A stretch of 64,000 bases of DNA. Source: CAJQQK01 sp965224225. GTDB lineage: Bacteria > Pseudomonadota > Alphaproteobacteria > Rhizobiales > Hyphomicrobiaceae. The notes beneath the pieces were generated by a model. It saw nothing but the letters and a program-made list of their open reading frames with translations, made no database searches and was not told the origin of the DNA. Both the position numbers and the translations under genes were made by a program. Positions 54,652 through 62,987 of this stretch are shown in pieces; position 1 is the first letter of the stretch, and each line of letters begins with the position of its first letter. The stretch covers positions 62,001 through 126,000 of the forward strand of contig CBDCZF010000011.1 in assembly GCA_965224225.1 (NCBI GenBank), in the 5' to 3' direction.

Positions 54652-55380
54652 ATGAGGCGCCTTGAAGGCAAGACCTGTGTTATCACGGCCGCCGGCCAGG
54701 GGATCGGACGGGCATCGGCGGAACGCTTTGCAGCCGAGGGCGCACGCGTCTTTGCGACCGACATCAACGCGGATGCGCTCTCCGAGCTGAAAGGCGTCGA
54801 AACGGCCGTTCTCGATGCGACGGACGGTAAAGCGATCGCGGCATTTGCAGCAAAGACAGGCAACATTGACGTCCTGTTCAACTGCGCGGGCGTCGTTCAT
54901 GCCGGCACGATACTGGAGTGCGAGGAGAAGGATATGGACTTCGCCCTGAACCTCAACCTCAAGGCCATGTACCACACGATCCGAGCCTACCTGCCCGGCA
55001 TGAAAGCGGCGGGCCGGGGCTCGATCATCAACATGTCGTCGGTTGCCTCCAGCGTCAAAGGCGTGCCGAACCGCTTCGCCTACAGCGCCAGCAAGGCCGC
55101 CGTCGTCGGCCTCACGAAATCCGTGGCGACGGACTTCGTTGCCGATGGCGTGCGCTGCAACGCCATTTGTCCGGGCACCGTCGACTCACCCTCGCTGCAC
55201 GACCGGTTGCGGGCAACCGGTGACTACGATCAGGCCATGAAGGACTTCATCGCCCGCCAGCCGATGGGCCGCATCGGCAAGACCGACGAGATCGCGGCCC
55301 TTGCTGCCTATCTCGCCAGCGATGAATCAGCCTTCACAACGGGTCAGATCCATGTCGTTGATGGCGGCTGGGCCAACTGA
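54652..55380 (+). CDS. DHRS6-type SDR, probable 2-keto-3-deoxy-sugar-acid dehydrogenase
   Basis: 242 residues. Cofactor motif T-A-A-G-Q-G-I-G (residues 12-19), D38 in A-T-D-I-N for NAD preference, N-C-A-G (77-80), catalytic S130, Y144 and K148. The protein follows animal DHRS6/BDH2 along its length (for example S-S-V-A-S-S-V-K-G-V and L-A-S-D-E-S-A). Bacterial relatives oxidise 2-keto-3-deoxy-L-fuconate in L-fucose-type pathways, which fits the upstream dehydratase 33 bases away; 3-hydroxybutyrate is the alternative substrate. Confidence 0.87.
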   Translation: MRRLEGKTCVITAAGQGIGRASAERFAAEGARVFATDINADALSELKGVETAVLDATDGKAIAAFAAKTGNIDVLFNCAGVVHAGTILECEEKDMDFALNLNLKAMYHTIRAYLPGMKAAGRGSIINMSSVASSVKGVPNRFAYSASKAAVVGLTKSVATDFVADGVRCNAICPGTVDSPSLHDRLRATGDYDQAMKDFIARQPMGRIGKTDEIAALAAYLASDESAFTTGQIHVVDGGWAN

Positions 55381-55470
55381 GCCCCAATCGGCGAGGGGCA
55401 CCAGGTGACCAGGGCCGGTCGTAGGGCATTCGTTGCAATCGTCTGAATTCGTACTCAAAGAGGCTTCGTC

Positions 55471-56994
55471 ATGACTGCAACTGCATTACGCCTGCATGAA
55501 TCCGACAATGTCGCCGTTGCATTGGCAGAACTCGCCCCCGGCACCACGACGTCACCGCTCGATCTTGTCGCAACCGAACCCGTCCCTCACGGGCACAAGC
55601 TTGCCGTACGCCCGATCACCAAGGGTGAGCCGATCCGCAAGTACGGGCAAATTATCGGCAATGCCACTGTCGACATTTCTCCAGGCGCCCACGTCCATGT
55701 CCACAATCTCGGCATGGCCGAGTTCGACCGCGACTATGCCCACGGCGGCGATGCCCGCGAGACGAATTATGTCCCACCAGGCGAGCAGGCCACCTTCCAG
55801 GGTTATCGTCGTCCGGACGGCAAGGTCGGCACCCGCAATTACGTTGGGATTGTCACGTCGGTCAACTGTTCGGCGACGGCAGCAAGGCTAATTGCGAGGC
55901 GTGCCGAAAAGAGCGGGCTGTTGGACAAATATCCAAATGTCGACGGCATCGTCCCGATCGTTCACGGCGCGGGCTGCTGCATCGGAACCGATGATGAAGC
56001 ATTCGCCAAATTGCAACGAACGATCTGGGGCTATGCGCGGCACCCGAACTTCGCGACCGTTATGATGCTGGGGCTCGGCTGCGAGGCCAACCAGATCCCG
56101 CTGATGCTCGAGGTCTACGGCAATCCGCCAGCCGAGCAGTTTCGCTACACGACGCTGCAACGCGAAGGCGGCACCGAGAAGGCGGTCGCGCTCGGCCTTG
56201 AGTGGCTCGATGAAATGCTCGCCTATGCCAACGAGGCAAAGCGCGAGAGCGTGCCGGCCTCCGAACTGACCGTGGCGCTGCAATGCGGCGGCTCTGATGG
56301 CTATTCGGGCATTACGGCCAACCCGGCACTCGGTGTTGCGGTCGACATGCTGATCCGCCACGGCGGAACGGCGGCACTTGCCGAAACACCTGAAATCTAC
56401 GGTGCCGAACACTTGCTGACCCGCCGCGCCGCATCACGCGAGGTTGGCGAGAAGCTGATCTCATTCATCAAGTGGTGGGAGGATTACGCAGACAAGCACG
56501 GTTCCTCGATGAACAACAATCCGACGCCCGGCAACAAAGCAGGCGGCTTGACGACCATCCTCGAAAAGTCCCTGGGTGCAGTCGCCAAGGGCGGTTCGAC
56601 CAACCTTACCGGCGTCTACGGTTACGGTGAGCAGATCACCGAGAAGGGCTTCGTCTTCGTCGACAGCCCCGGTTACGATCCCGTTTCGATCACGGGCGAA
56701 GTTGCGTCGGGATGCAATGTCGTATGCTTCACGACCGGGCGAGGCTCCTGCTACGGCAACAAGCCGGCCCCGTCCATCAAACTTGCCTCCAACACCGCGA
56801 TGTTCGAGCACATGGACGGCGACATGGATATCAACTGTGGAACCATCGTCGATGGGGCTGAGACGGTTGAGGAGGCAGGCGCGCGGATCTTCGACACGAT
56901 CCTCGACGTCGCATCAGGACGGCGCACCAAGTCGGAACAACTGGACGTCGGCGATGCCGAGTTTGCACCTTGGCAGACCTGGGCGCAGATGTAG
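55471..56994 (+). CDS. UxaA/GarD-family sugar-acid dehydratase
   Basis: 507 residues. An N-terminal SAF domain (about 10-95) with P-V-P-H-G-H-K-L-A, then the altronate/galactarate dehydratase core: G-Y-x-R-x-D-G-K-V-G-T-R-N-Y (about 112-125), V-H-G-A-G-C-C-I-G (about 164), G-L-G-C-E-A-N-Q (about 199) and Q-C-G-G-S-D-G-Y-S-G (about 270). Iron-dependent dehydration of altronate, galactarate or arabinarate is known for the family. Together with the two genes upstream it makes a coherent sugar-acid breakdown set. Confidence 0.9.
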   Translation: MTATALRLHESDNVAVALAELAPGTTTSPLDLVATEPVPHGHKLAVRPITKGEPIRKYGQIIGNATVDISPGAHVHVHNLGMAEFDRDYAHGGDARETNYVPPGEQATFQGYRRPDGKVGTRNYVGIVTSVNCSATAARLIARRAEKSGLLDKYPNVDGIVPIVHGAGCCIGTDDEAFAKLQRTIWGYARHPNFATVMMLGLGCEANQIPLMLEVYGNPPAEQFRYTTLQREGGTEKAVALGLEWLDEMLAYANEAKRESVPASELTVALQCGGSDGYSGITANPALGVAVDMLIRHGGTAALAETPEIYGAEHLLTRRAASREVGEKLISFIKWWEDYADKHGSSMNNNPTPGNKAGGLTTILEKSLGAVAKGGSTNLTGVYGYGEQITEKGFVFVDSPGYDPVSITGEVASGCNVVCFTTGRGSCYGNKPAPSIKLASNTAMFEHMDGDMDINCGTIVDGAETVEEAGARIFDTILDVASGRRTKSEQLDVGDAEFAPWQTWAQM

Positions 56995-57102
56995 CCGCAC
57001 ATCCGGCTGGCAGGATCATGCCTGTTTTGCCAGCCAACTGCAGCCAACAGAGCCAGAATCAAGGGTTCGGTCTCGCCGCGGCTCAATGAGGTGTCAGCGC
57101 AC

Positions 57103-57130
57103 TTGACACAGCGGCCCGCATCCGCAGAAT
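57103..57130 (+). promoter_or_regulatory. Candidate promoter of the selenoprotein gene
   Basis: TTGACA at 57103-57108, a 16-base spacer, and CAGAAT at 57125-57130 (four of six matches to TATAAT). The start codon follows 44 bases later. Internal promoters would let the selenoprotein genes be expressed apart from the sugar-acid genes. Confidence 0.5.
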
Positions 57131-57173
57131 TCCAACCGTATCCAACGAGCCCGACAATAAAGAGACGAACCCA

Positions 57174-57692
57174 ATGCGCATTGTGAACCCGACCTACGGT
57201 GTCAGTGCTGCCGGCGGCGAAGCCAAGGCCGGCGCGGCGGTCGATTGGATGAAGGACCCGATTGCGCTGTTCTCGAACTCCAAGCCGAATGCACGCGAGC
57301 TGATGGATGGCCTCAAGGCCAAGCTTGCCGAGATCAGGCCGGTTGACAACGTCGGCTTCGTTTCGAAGCCAAGTGCCAGCCAGCCGGCGCCGGCAGCGAC
57401 GATGGATGAGGTTGTCCAAAAATACCGGGCGGCGCTGCTCGCACTTGGCGATTGAGGCTCCTGTTCGTCGTGGAGTTTCCATGACAGCATCGAGTTGGAA
57501 AAGCGTGGCGTCACCGCACTGGTGATCGCAACGCAGACGTTCGCACCGTTGGTTCTGGCACAGGCGAAGGCGCGCAAGGTGGAGGCGCGGCTGATCGTTC
57601 TGAAACACCCGATTGGCGGCTTGAACGCGGATGAGCTCCAGGAGCGGATCGAAACAGCGTACAGCGAATTGTCAAAGATCATGGCCGCCTGA
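57174..57692 (+). CDS. UGSC-family selenoprotein, in-frame TGA at 57453-57455 read as Sec
   Basis: 172 residues if TGA is decoded as selenocysteine. Before the TGA lie N-P-T-Y near the N-terminus, N-S-K-P-N-A-R-E-L and the K-P-S-A-S-Q-P-A-P segment. The TGA gives G-D-U-G-S-C (U94, C97), and the same frame stays open for 79 more codons with family-like sequence (S-F-H-D-S-I-E-L-E-K-R-G, A-T-Q-T-F, K-H-P-I-G-G-L). This matches UGSC-containing selenoproteins predicted from marine metagenomes. U-x-x-C suggests a thiol/selenol redox or reductase centre; the reaction is unknown. A simple nonsense mutation is the alternative, but the intact downstream half and the hairpin argue against it. Confidence 0.85.
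57476..57501 (+). promoter_or_regulatory. Candidate bacterial SECIS hairpin
   Basis: TTTCCA / TGGAAA form a 6-base stem around a 14-base loop that begins T-G, 20 bases after the TGA. Bacterial SECIS elements sit at about this distance within the coding sequence and carry a G at the start of the apical loop, recognised by SelB. A smaller stem, CTCC...GGAG, lies directly after the TGA (57458-57475). Confidence 0.6.
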
Positions 57693-57793
57693 GCGGCTGG
57701 TCTGATCCGGCGCGCGCTTTCGGGGCCGCGCCGGCTGGCTCGCCAAGAATTCCCCCTCGCAATGAAATTGGCACCCCGAAAGCGGCATTTCCC

Positions 57794-58846
57794 ATGGCAG
57801 TGCAAATGACCGAGGCACCCGACATCGAGCTGATCGATGTCGAGGATATGTCTGTTGAAGAATTCAACGACATGGCGGAAGGTTTCGGCTGGAGCGACGG
57901 CATGCCGCTCTATGTGCCGACCGAGGCGGCCGTCGCCAGGCTTGTCGAAACCGTGCAAGGCGACAACGAGCCGGTCGGCCCGGTACCGCCGCGCCGGATC
58001 CACCCGACGATGAAAAGCCTGGCCGCTAACGCCGTCATGGCCGGCTGCCGGCCGGAGTATTTCCCGGCTGTGGTGGCAGCACTACGCGCCTGCCTGACCA
58101 AGGAATACAACCTACACGGCACGCTCGCGACCACGCATCCGTGCACCAACATGGTCATGCTGAACGGCCCGATCCGTAACGCCATCGCGCTCAATTGCGG
58201 CACCAACTGCTTCGGCCAGGGCTGGCGGGCGAATGCCGCGATCGGACGCGCGCTGCAACTCATCATGAACAACGTGGCCGGCGCCCGTCCGGCGATCATG
58301 GACCGCTCGACCCAGGGGTCGCCCGGTAAATACGCCTTCTGTTTCGGCGAAAACGAAGAGGAAAGCCCCTGGGAGCCCTATCACACCCGCCACGGCTTCG
58401 AGGCGTCCGAGAGCTGCGTGACGACGATGGCCGCGGAGCCGCCCCACAACGTCAACGATCATGGCTCGACGTCGGGCATGGGCGTCCTCAAGACGATCGC
58501 CAGTGTCATGTCCGAGGGCGGTGCCAACAACACGTACCTCAAAGGGCCATCCTTCGTCGTATTCGGGCCGGAGCATGCCCAGACCGTCGCGCGGGACGGA
58601 TTCACGGTCGAGGCCGTGCAGGAATTTCTGCACGACAAGTCCAAGGTGCATGTGTCGCGCATCTCGGAGGAAAATCTTAAGAGCTGGGCCAGCCAGGACC
58701 GGCATCCGGTGAACGACCACTATTATATGGCAGCCTCTCCGTCGGATATTCGTATCGTTGTTGCCGGCGGCGCCGGAAAGCACTCGGCATTCATCCCCTC
58801 GTTCGGCGACACGGCAGCGCCGAGCGTCGCGATCCGTACACCCTGA
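57794..58846 (+). CDS. Unknown protein A next to selenoprotein (paralogue of gene at 58851)
   Basis: 350 residues, soluble, no named family recognised. Layout: an acidic N-terminal part, then G-W-S-D-G-M-P-L-Y-V-P-T (about 32-43), M-A-G-C-R-P (C85), C100, H-P-C-T-N (C117), N-C-G-T-N-C-F-G (C135, C139), P-G-K-Y-A-F-C-F-G (C183) and C208, ending with I-R-I-V-V-A-G-G-A-G-K. Four cysteines (85, 100, 139, 183) align without gaps to C82, C97, C136 and C180 of the next gene. 101 bases behind the selenoprotein; a joint redox or substrate-binding role is inferred. Confidence 0.8.
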   Translation: MAVQMTEAPDIELIDVEDMSVEEFNDMAEGFGWSDGMPLYVPTEAAVARLVETVQGDNEPVGPVPPRRIHPTMKSLAANAVMAGCRPEYFPAVVAALRACLTKEYNLHGTLATTHPCTNMVMLNGPIRNAIALNCGTNCFGQGWRANAAIGRALQLIMNNVAGARPAIMDRSTQGSPGKYAFCFGENEEESPWEPYHTRHGFEASESCVTTMAAEPPHNVNDHGSTSGMGVLKTIASVMSEGGANNTYLKGPSFVVFGPEHAQTVARDGFTVEAVQEFLHDKSKVHVSRISEENLKSWASQDRHPVNDHYYMAASPSDIRIVVAGGAGKHSAFIPSFGDTAAPSVAIRTP

Positions 58847-58850
58847 TCCG

Positions 58851-59855
58851 ATGACGATCGATGGTTGGCCTGACTGGCCGGTGTTCGATCCGGAAACGCC
58901 ATGGGATATGGCCCAGGCATCACTGGTCGACGCCGGCCTGTCCGACGGATTGCCACTGGTCATGCCGACCAACCAGCGCATTATTGCGATGCTCGGCGGC
59001 AATTGGCGGCCCGAGACGTCGCACGGACTGATCCCGCCGCTGTTCGGCGAACTGACCAACGCAGCCGTTGCCTATAACTGTGTCCTTGCGGGCTGCACGC
59101 CAGGAGCGTTGCCCGTCGTCCTGACGGCTGCCGTTGCCTGCCTGGATGACGCTTTCAACCTCCTGGGCATCGCCACGACGACCGGAACACCGGCGGTCGC
59201 AGCCGTCGTGCATGGCCCGGTTGCCGGCAGTCTCGGCATGAACGCCGAGGGCAATTGCCTGGCGTCTGGAAACGCTGCCAACGCGACGTTGGGCCGGGCC
59301 TTGAGCCTTGTCCTGCGAAATATCGCCGGCATGCGCGTCGACGGTGCCGACATGGCGACGATGGGCCAGCCCGCCAAATACGGCCTCTGTTTTGCCGAGG
59401 CGCTGAGTGCGGTTTTCCCGCCCCTGCATGTGCGTCGTGGCATGTCCGGCGAGCAAAGCGCGGTGACCGTGCTCGGGATTTCTGGCACGGCCGAGGTGCT
59501 GCCCTCGCACGATACCGGCAACTGGGACCAACCAGAGGATATCCTATCTCCGGCGGGTGTCATGATGCGCGCAACACTCATCGCCGGAGGCGGTGCCAGA
59601 AAATCAGACCATGGCGAACAGGTCCTACTGCTGCCGCCGGAACTTGCCGAACTGATCAGCCACCGCGGCTGGGACATCGCCCGCATCCAATGCTACCTGT
59701 TCGACAGCGCCGATCCATCGGGCTCGGGGCAAATTGCAGGGTCGCCCAAGGACATTCACGTCATCGTCACTGGTGGCGCGGGCGTCAAGATGACAGTCCT
59801 GCCGCTCTGGGGCGGCGGTACGCGAACGGTCACGCGAGCGCTCATGACGGCGTGA
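58851..59855 (+). CDS. Unknown protein B, paralogue of the gene at 57794
   Basis: 334 residues from ATG at 58851, only 4 bases after the previous stop, so the pair is co-translated and may form a heteromer. It shares the S-D-G-L-P-L-V-M-P-T, L-A-G-C-T-P (C82), C97, G-N-C-L-A (C136), A-K-Y-G-L-C-F (C180) and I-H-V-I-V-T-G-G-A-G motifs with protein A but lacks the counterparts of its C117, C135 and C208. Residues 110-150 are rich in Gly, Ala and Thr. Function unknown; no signal peptide. Confidence 0.8.
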   Translation: MTIDGWPDWPVFDPETPWDMAQASLVDAGLSDGLPLVMPTNQRIIAMLGGNWRPETSHGLIPPLFGELTNAAVAYNCVLAGCTPGALPVVLTAAVACLDDAFNLLGIATTTGTPAVAAVVHGPVAGSLGMNAEGNCLASGNAANATLGRALSLVLRNIAGMRVDGADMATMGQPAKYGLCFAEALSAVFPPLHVRRGMSGEQSAVTVLGISGTAEVLPSHDTGNWDQPEDILSPAGVMMRATLIAGGGARKSDHGEQVLLLPPELAELISHRGWDIARIQCYLFDSADPSGSGQIAGSPKDIHVIVTGGAGVKMTVLPLWGGGTRTVTRALMTA

Positions 59856-59859
59856 TTTG

Positions 59860-60852
59860 TCAGGACTTGCAACGGGCAGCCGCAGCGATTGCCGCAGTGG
59901 CCGCTTCGCCCATGGCCTGAACGAGGCGCCCGCCGTAACCCGCCCGAACGGCGCCAACGGCAAACAATCCGGGCGTTAGGGTTTCCATCGACGCGTTGGT
60001 CTCGACATAACCCCTGCCGTCGCGTTGCACGAGATCGCCGAGCAGGTCGGAAATTGGCTCGAGCCCGATGAACACGAACACGCCGGCACAGGCTATTTCT
60101 TCCGCCTCACCTGTCTGCCGGTTCGCCAACCGTACCGCCTCGACGCCGTCGCCGCCAACGACTTCGGTGACATCACACGCCAAGCGAATCTCGATATTCT
60201 CCGTCGCCTTGACCCGAGCGATGTAGTTCGGCCGCGCGCGAAGGCGATCACCGCGCGTCACGATCGTAACTTTCGCCGCATGCTGGGCCAGATGCAATGC
60301 TTCCTCGAGCGCCGAGTCGCCACCACCGACGACCACGACCTCCTTGCCCGTGTAGAGAAAGCCATCACACCAGGCACATTGCGAAACGCCGCGCCCGACA
60401 AATTCAGCGGCGCCGGGCACATCGAGCATGCGCAATCTCGCACCCATCGCAGCGATGACAATCCGTGCCATGATGCTGCCGTCGCTGGTCTCGATCGCGA
60501 AGCGCCCCTCCTGCTGAACCAGCGACGATGCATCAGAGAGCATTTCATGGACACCAATAGACGCGTTCGATGCATAAATGCCGAGTGCGAGATTGATCCC
60601 TGACACGGGCTGCTCGCCAGAAGGAACCCCGTGCAATTCACCGACGTTGCACACCAGGCCACCCATCGGCTCGAGACCGAGCACGTGAGCCACCGAACAG
60701 CCTTGCAGGAGTGCATGGTGGGCCGCCGTCAGCCCTGCGATGCCGCCGCCAATCACCGCAATGTCGAAGTTGTCTGCCAAAACGATTTCCCAATCCGTGA
60801 GCCCGCATGCCAAAGCGCTCTCAATAACATGCCAGCTAAGTGCTTCGGTCAT
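59860..60852 (-). CDS. Thioredoxin-reductase-like flavoprotein
   Basis: 330 residues from ATG at 60852; the frame runs on to other weak starts at 60948 and 60987, so the N-terminus is uncertain. FAD motif G-G-G-I-A-G (35-40), redox-active C159-A-W-C162-D-G, NAD(P)H motif G-G-G-D-S-A-L-E-E-A (177-186) and the C-terminal G-L-F-A-V-G-A-V FAD segment. It has the two-domain layout of low-molecular-weight thioredoxin reductases. It points head-on into the unknown pair (4 bases between the ends), and no thioredoxin is nearby, so reducing the selenoprotein is a plausible job. Confidence 0.85.
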   Translation of the reverse strand: MTEALSWHVIESALACGLTDWEIVLADNFDIAVIGGGIAGLTAAHHALLQGCSVAHVLGLEPMGGLVCNVGELHGVPSGEQPVSGINLALGIYASNASIGVHEMLSDASSLVQQEGRFAIETSDGSIMARIVIAAMGARLRMLDVPGAAEFVGRGVSQCAWCDGFLYTGKEVVVVGGGDSALEEALHLAQHAAKVTIVTRGDRLRARPNYIARVKATENIEIRLACDVTEVVGGDGVEAVRLANRQTGEAEEIACAGVFVFIGLEPISDLLGDLVQRDGRGYVETNASMETLTPGLFAVGAVRAGYGGRLVQAMGEAATAAIAAAARCKS

Positions 60853-61022
60853 TCGACAATATTCAACTGGTAATTTCTCTGCCGTGTACCGACCAATAAG
60901 GCATCGACAGAATGGCGTAATCGGCGCTTTTGGGTCACCATCGACCATGCTCGCGGGCTCGGTGGCAGCCCCTCGATTGCATTGCAATTTTCGCGGTCTA
61001 AGGGATCCAAGGTTGGTTCGCT

Positions 61023-62510
61023 GTGTGGCTACTCATCACCTGCACGATGGTCACGACCCTTTATGCGACCACGATTACCATCGCGAACGTGTCGCTGCCG
61101 CAAATCCAGGGTGCCCTGTCAGCCAGCCCCGATCAGGTTGCCTGGGTAGTCACCTCCAATCTGATCGCAACCGCCGTTACTATTCCACTTGCCGGCTGGA
61201 TCTCGAACCGCTTCGGGCGGCGGCGGGCGATGACCTGGGGCGTCACCGGTTTCGCCGTCGCCACCTTGATGTGCGGCCTCTCGACGTCACTCAGCGAGCT
61301 TGTGTTCTGGCGGGTCGTCCAATCAGGCTTCGGGTCGCCTTTGACGCCGATCGCCCAATCGGTCGTGATCGACAACTTTACCGGCAGCAAGCGCAGCCGG
61401 GCGCTCGCGATCTATTCGATGGGCGTCAGCGTTCCCCCGACGATCGCGCCGGTCCTCGGCGGCTACGTGAGCGAGGAATTCTCGTGGCGTTGGGTGTTCT
61501 TCATTTTGCTGCCGCTCGCGCTGATCGCGTTCATCGGCGTGCTCGCCGCCGTCAAACCGGACCCGCCGCGCGCAGAGCGAAAGCGGCTCGACTGGATCGG
61601 TTTCCTGAGCCTGTCGATTGCCGTTGCCTGCATTCAACTCATGCTCGATCGCGGCGAACGTGCGGAATGGTTCACATCGACCGAGATCATCGTCGAAGCT
61701 TCGCTGGCGGCGCTTTGTGGTTGGATCTTTCTGACACACAGCCTGACGTCTGAGCGGCCATTCATCGATCCGCGCCTGCTGCTCGACCGTAACTTTGCCC
61801 TCGGCATCGGCATTGCCACCATCTTCGGCATGCTGTTCGTGACGCCGATGGTGCTTGTCCCGGCCATGCTGCAGCAACTGCGTGATTTTCCCGAATTCAC
61901 CATCGGCACACTCATTGCAGCCCGCGGCGCCGGCACCATACTCTCGATGTTGATCATGATTGCATTTGCAAACAGCTGGAACCCGAGGCTGCTGTTCCTG
62001 ATCGGCTTCGGAATGCACACCTTTGCCGGCCTGCAGATGGCGAACTTCGACCAGAACGTGACGATGTTCGATGTCGTCTGGGTAATGGCTGTCCAGGGCT
62101 TCGGCGTCGGCTGGCTATGGGTGCCGATGTCGCTTGTGATATTTTCAAACCTCGAACCGAGCCGATCACCGGAGGGCGCCGCCTTCTTCCATTTCGTGCG
62201 CAGCGTGGCCTCAAGCTATTATATTTCGGCCAGCATCGTCGTCGTATTCCATACGCAGAAGGTAAGCTACAGCGAACTCATCCAATGGGTGAACCCCTAT
62301 CACGCGCGCTTTGGCTTTGACGGGGTGACGGGGCGCTGGAGCATCGACAGCTCGACCGGTCTCGCCGGCATCGCGGGCGAGGTTGCAAGCCAGGCAACGA
62401 ACATCGGTTTCATCAACGCCTTCAATCTCTATCTCTGGATCTCGTTCCTCGTCTATCCGCTCATCGCTCTGGTCGTCTGGCCGCCGACCGGCCAGCAGCA
62501 ACGGGCTTGA
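61023..62510 (+). CDS. DHA2-family MFS exporter
   Basis: 495 residues, about fourteen helices. The start is GTG at 61023: a TAA lies in frame at 60999 and no ATG fits between, so the N-terminus begins almost inside helix 1 (W-L-L-I-T-C). Motifs N-R-F-G-R-R-R in loop 2-3 and P-V-L-G-G-Y-V in helix 5 are present. It is a paralogue of the EmrB-type protein at 36824 but has no adaptor or MarR gene beside it. Divergent from the thioredoxin-reductase-like gene; it may export a product or toxic intermediate of the neighbouring pathway. Confidence 0.82.
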   Translation: MWLLITCTMVTTLYATTITIANVSLPQIQGALSASPDQVAWVVTSNLIATAVTIPLAGWISNRFGRRRAMTWGVTGFAVATLMCGLSTSLSELVFWRVVQSGFGSPLTPIAQSVVIDNFTGSKRSRALAIYSMGVSVPPTIAPVLGGYVSEEFSWRWVFFILLPLALIAFIGVLAAVKPDPPRAERKRLDWIGFLSLSIAVACIQLMLDRGERAEWFTSTEIIVEASLAALCGWIFLTHSLTSERPFIDPRLLLDRNFALGIGIATIFGMLFVTPMVLVPAMLQQLRDFPEFTIGTLIAARGAGTILSMLIMIAFANSWNPRLLFLIGFGMHTFAGLQMANFDQNVTMFDVVWVMAVQGFGVGWLWVPMSLVIFSNLEPSRSPEGAAFFHFVRSVASSYYISASIVVVFHTQKVSYSELIQWVNPYHARFGFDGVTGRWSIDSSTGLAGIAGEVASQATNIGFINAFNLYLWISFLVYPLIALVVWPPTGQQQRA

Positions 62511-62559
62511 ATGGGCGCTGTTGGGTCAATGGCCAATTATGACAATTGGACAGTAAGTA

Positions 62560-62919
62560 CTAAACTGCACGTACGAGCACAATTAGCAGGACGGCCAGAT
62601 TGGCGATTGCCAGTGCCCACAATGCCCAGGTGATACGCTTCTGGCGAATGTCGGCCGCTTCACTGAGCTCACTGAAATACATCCGAAGTTCAGCAATATC
62701 GGGCCTGATGCCTTCCAGCACATTGGACTCGACCTTTGTTGCAGCTTCGCCGACTACTTCGGCTGCCTCTTCCACTGCAGCAACCGATTCCTCGATGCGT
62801 TCAGCGGTTGGAATTTGTTCCTTCTCAGGCACGGCATTGTCCTTGTGTCGTAGATTTAACGATCGCCCCTCGGCGCTTGGCGCGCTTATATCAGCTGTCT
62901 CAGAAGGATATGTGCACAT
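62560..62919 (-). CDS. Small membrane-anchored coiled-coil protein, unknown function
   Basis: About 119 residues. The middle (about 35-70) is acidic and heptad-like (E-S-V-A-A-V-E-E-A-A-E-V-V-G-E-A), and the last 25 residues form one hydrophobic helix, so it is probably tail-anchored in the inner membrane facing the cytoplasm. Starts at 62919 or 62961 are both possible and neither has a good ribosome site. It is divergent from the amidoligase gene. No family recognised. Confidence 0.6.
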   Translation of the reverse strand: MCTYPSETADISAPSAEGRSLNLRHKDNAVPEKEQIPTAERIEESVAAVEEAAEVVGEAATKVESNVLEGIRPDIAELRMYFSELSEAADIRQKRITWALWALAIANLAVLLIVLVRAV

Positions 62920-62987
62920 CTTCCCGTCAATGTGCTTATTGTCTTTCCGCGCGCTGTACATGCAAAGGCTGACCAAAGAGCCCAACT

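Noticed and set aside
57495..57692. Separate 65-residue gene starting inside the selenoprotein
   Set aside because: It shares the frame of the upstream part and has no ribosome site; it is better read as the C-terminal half after Sec.
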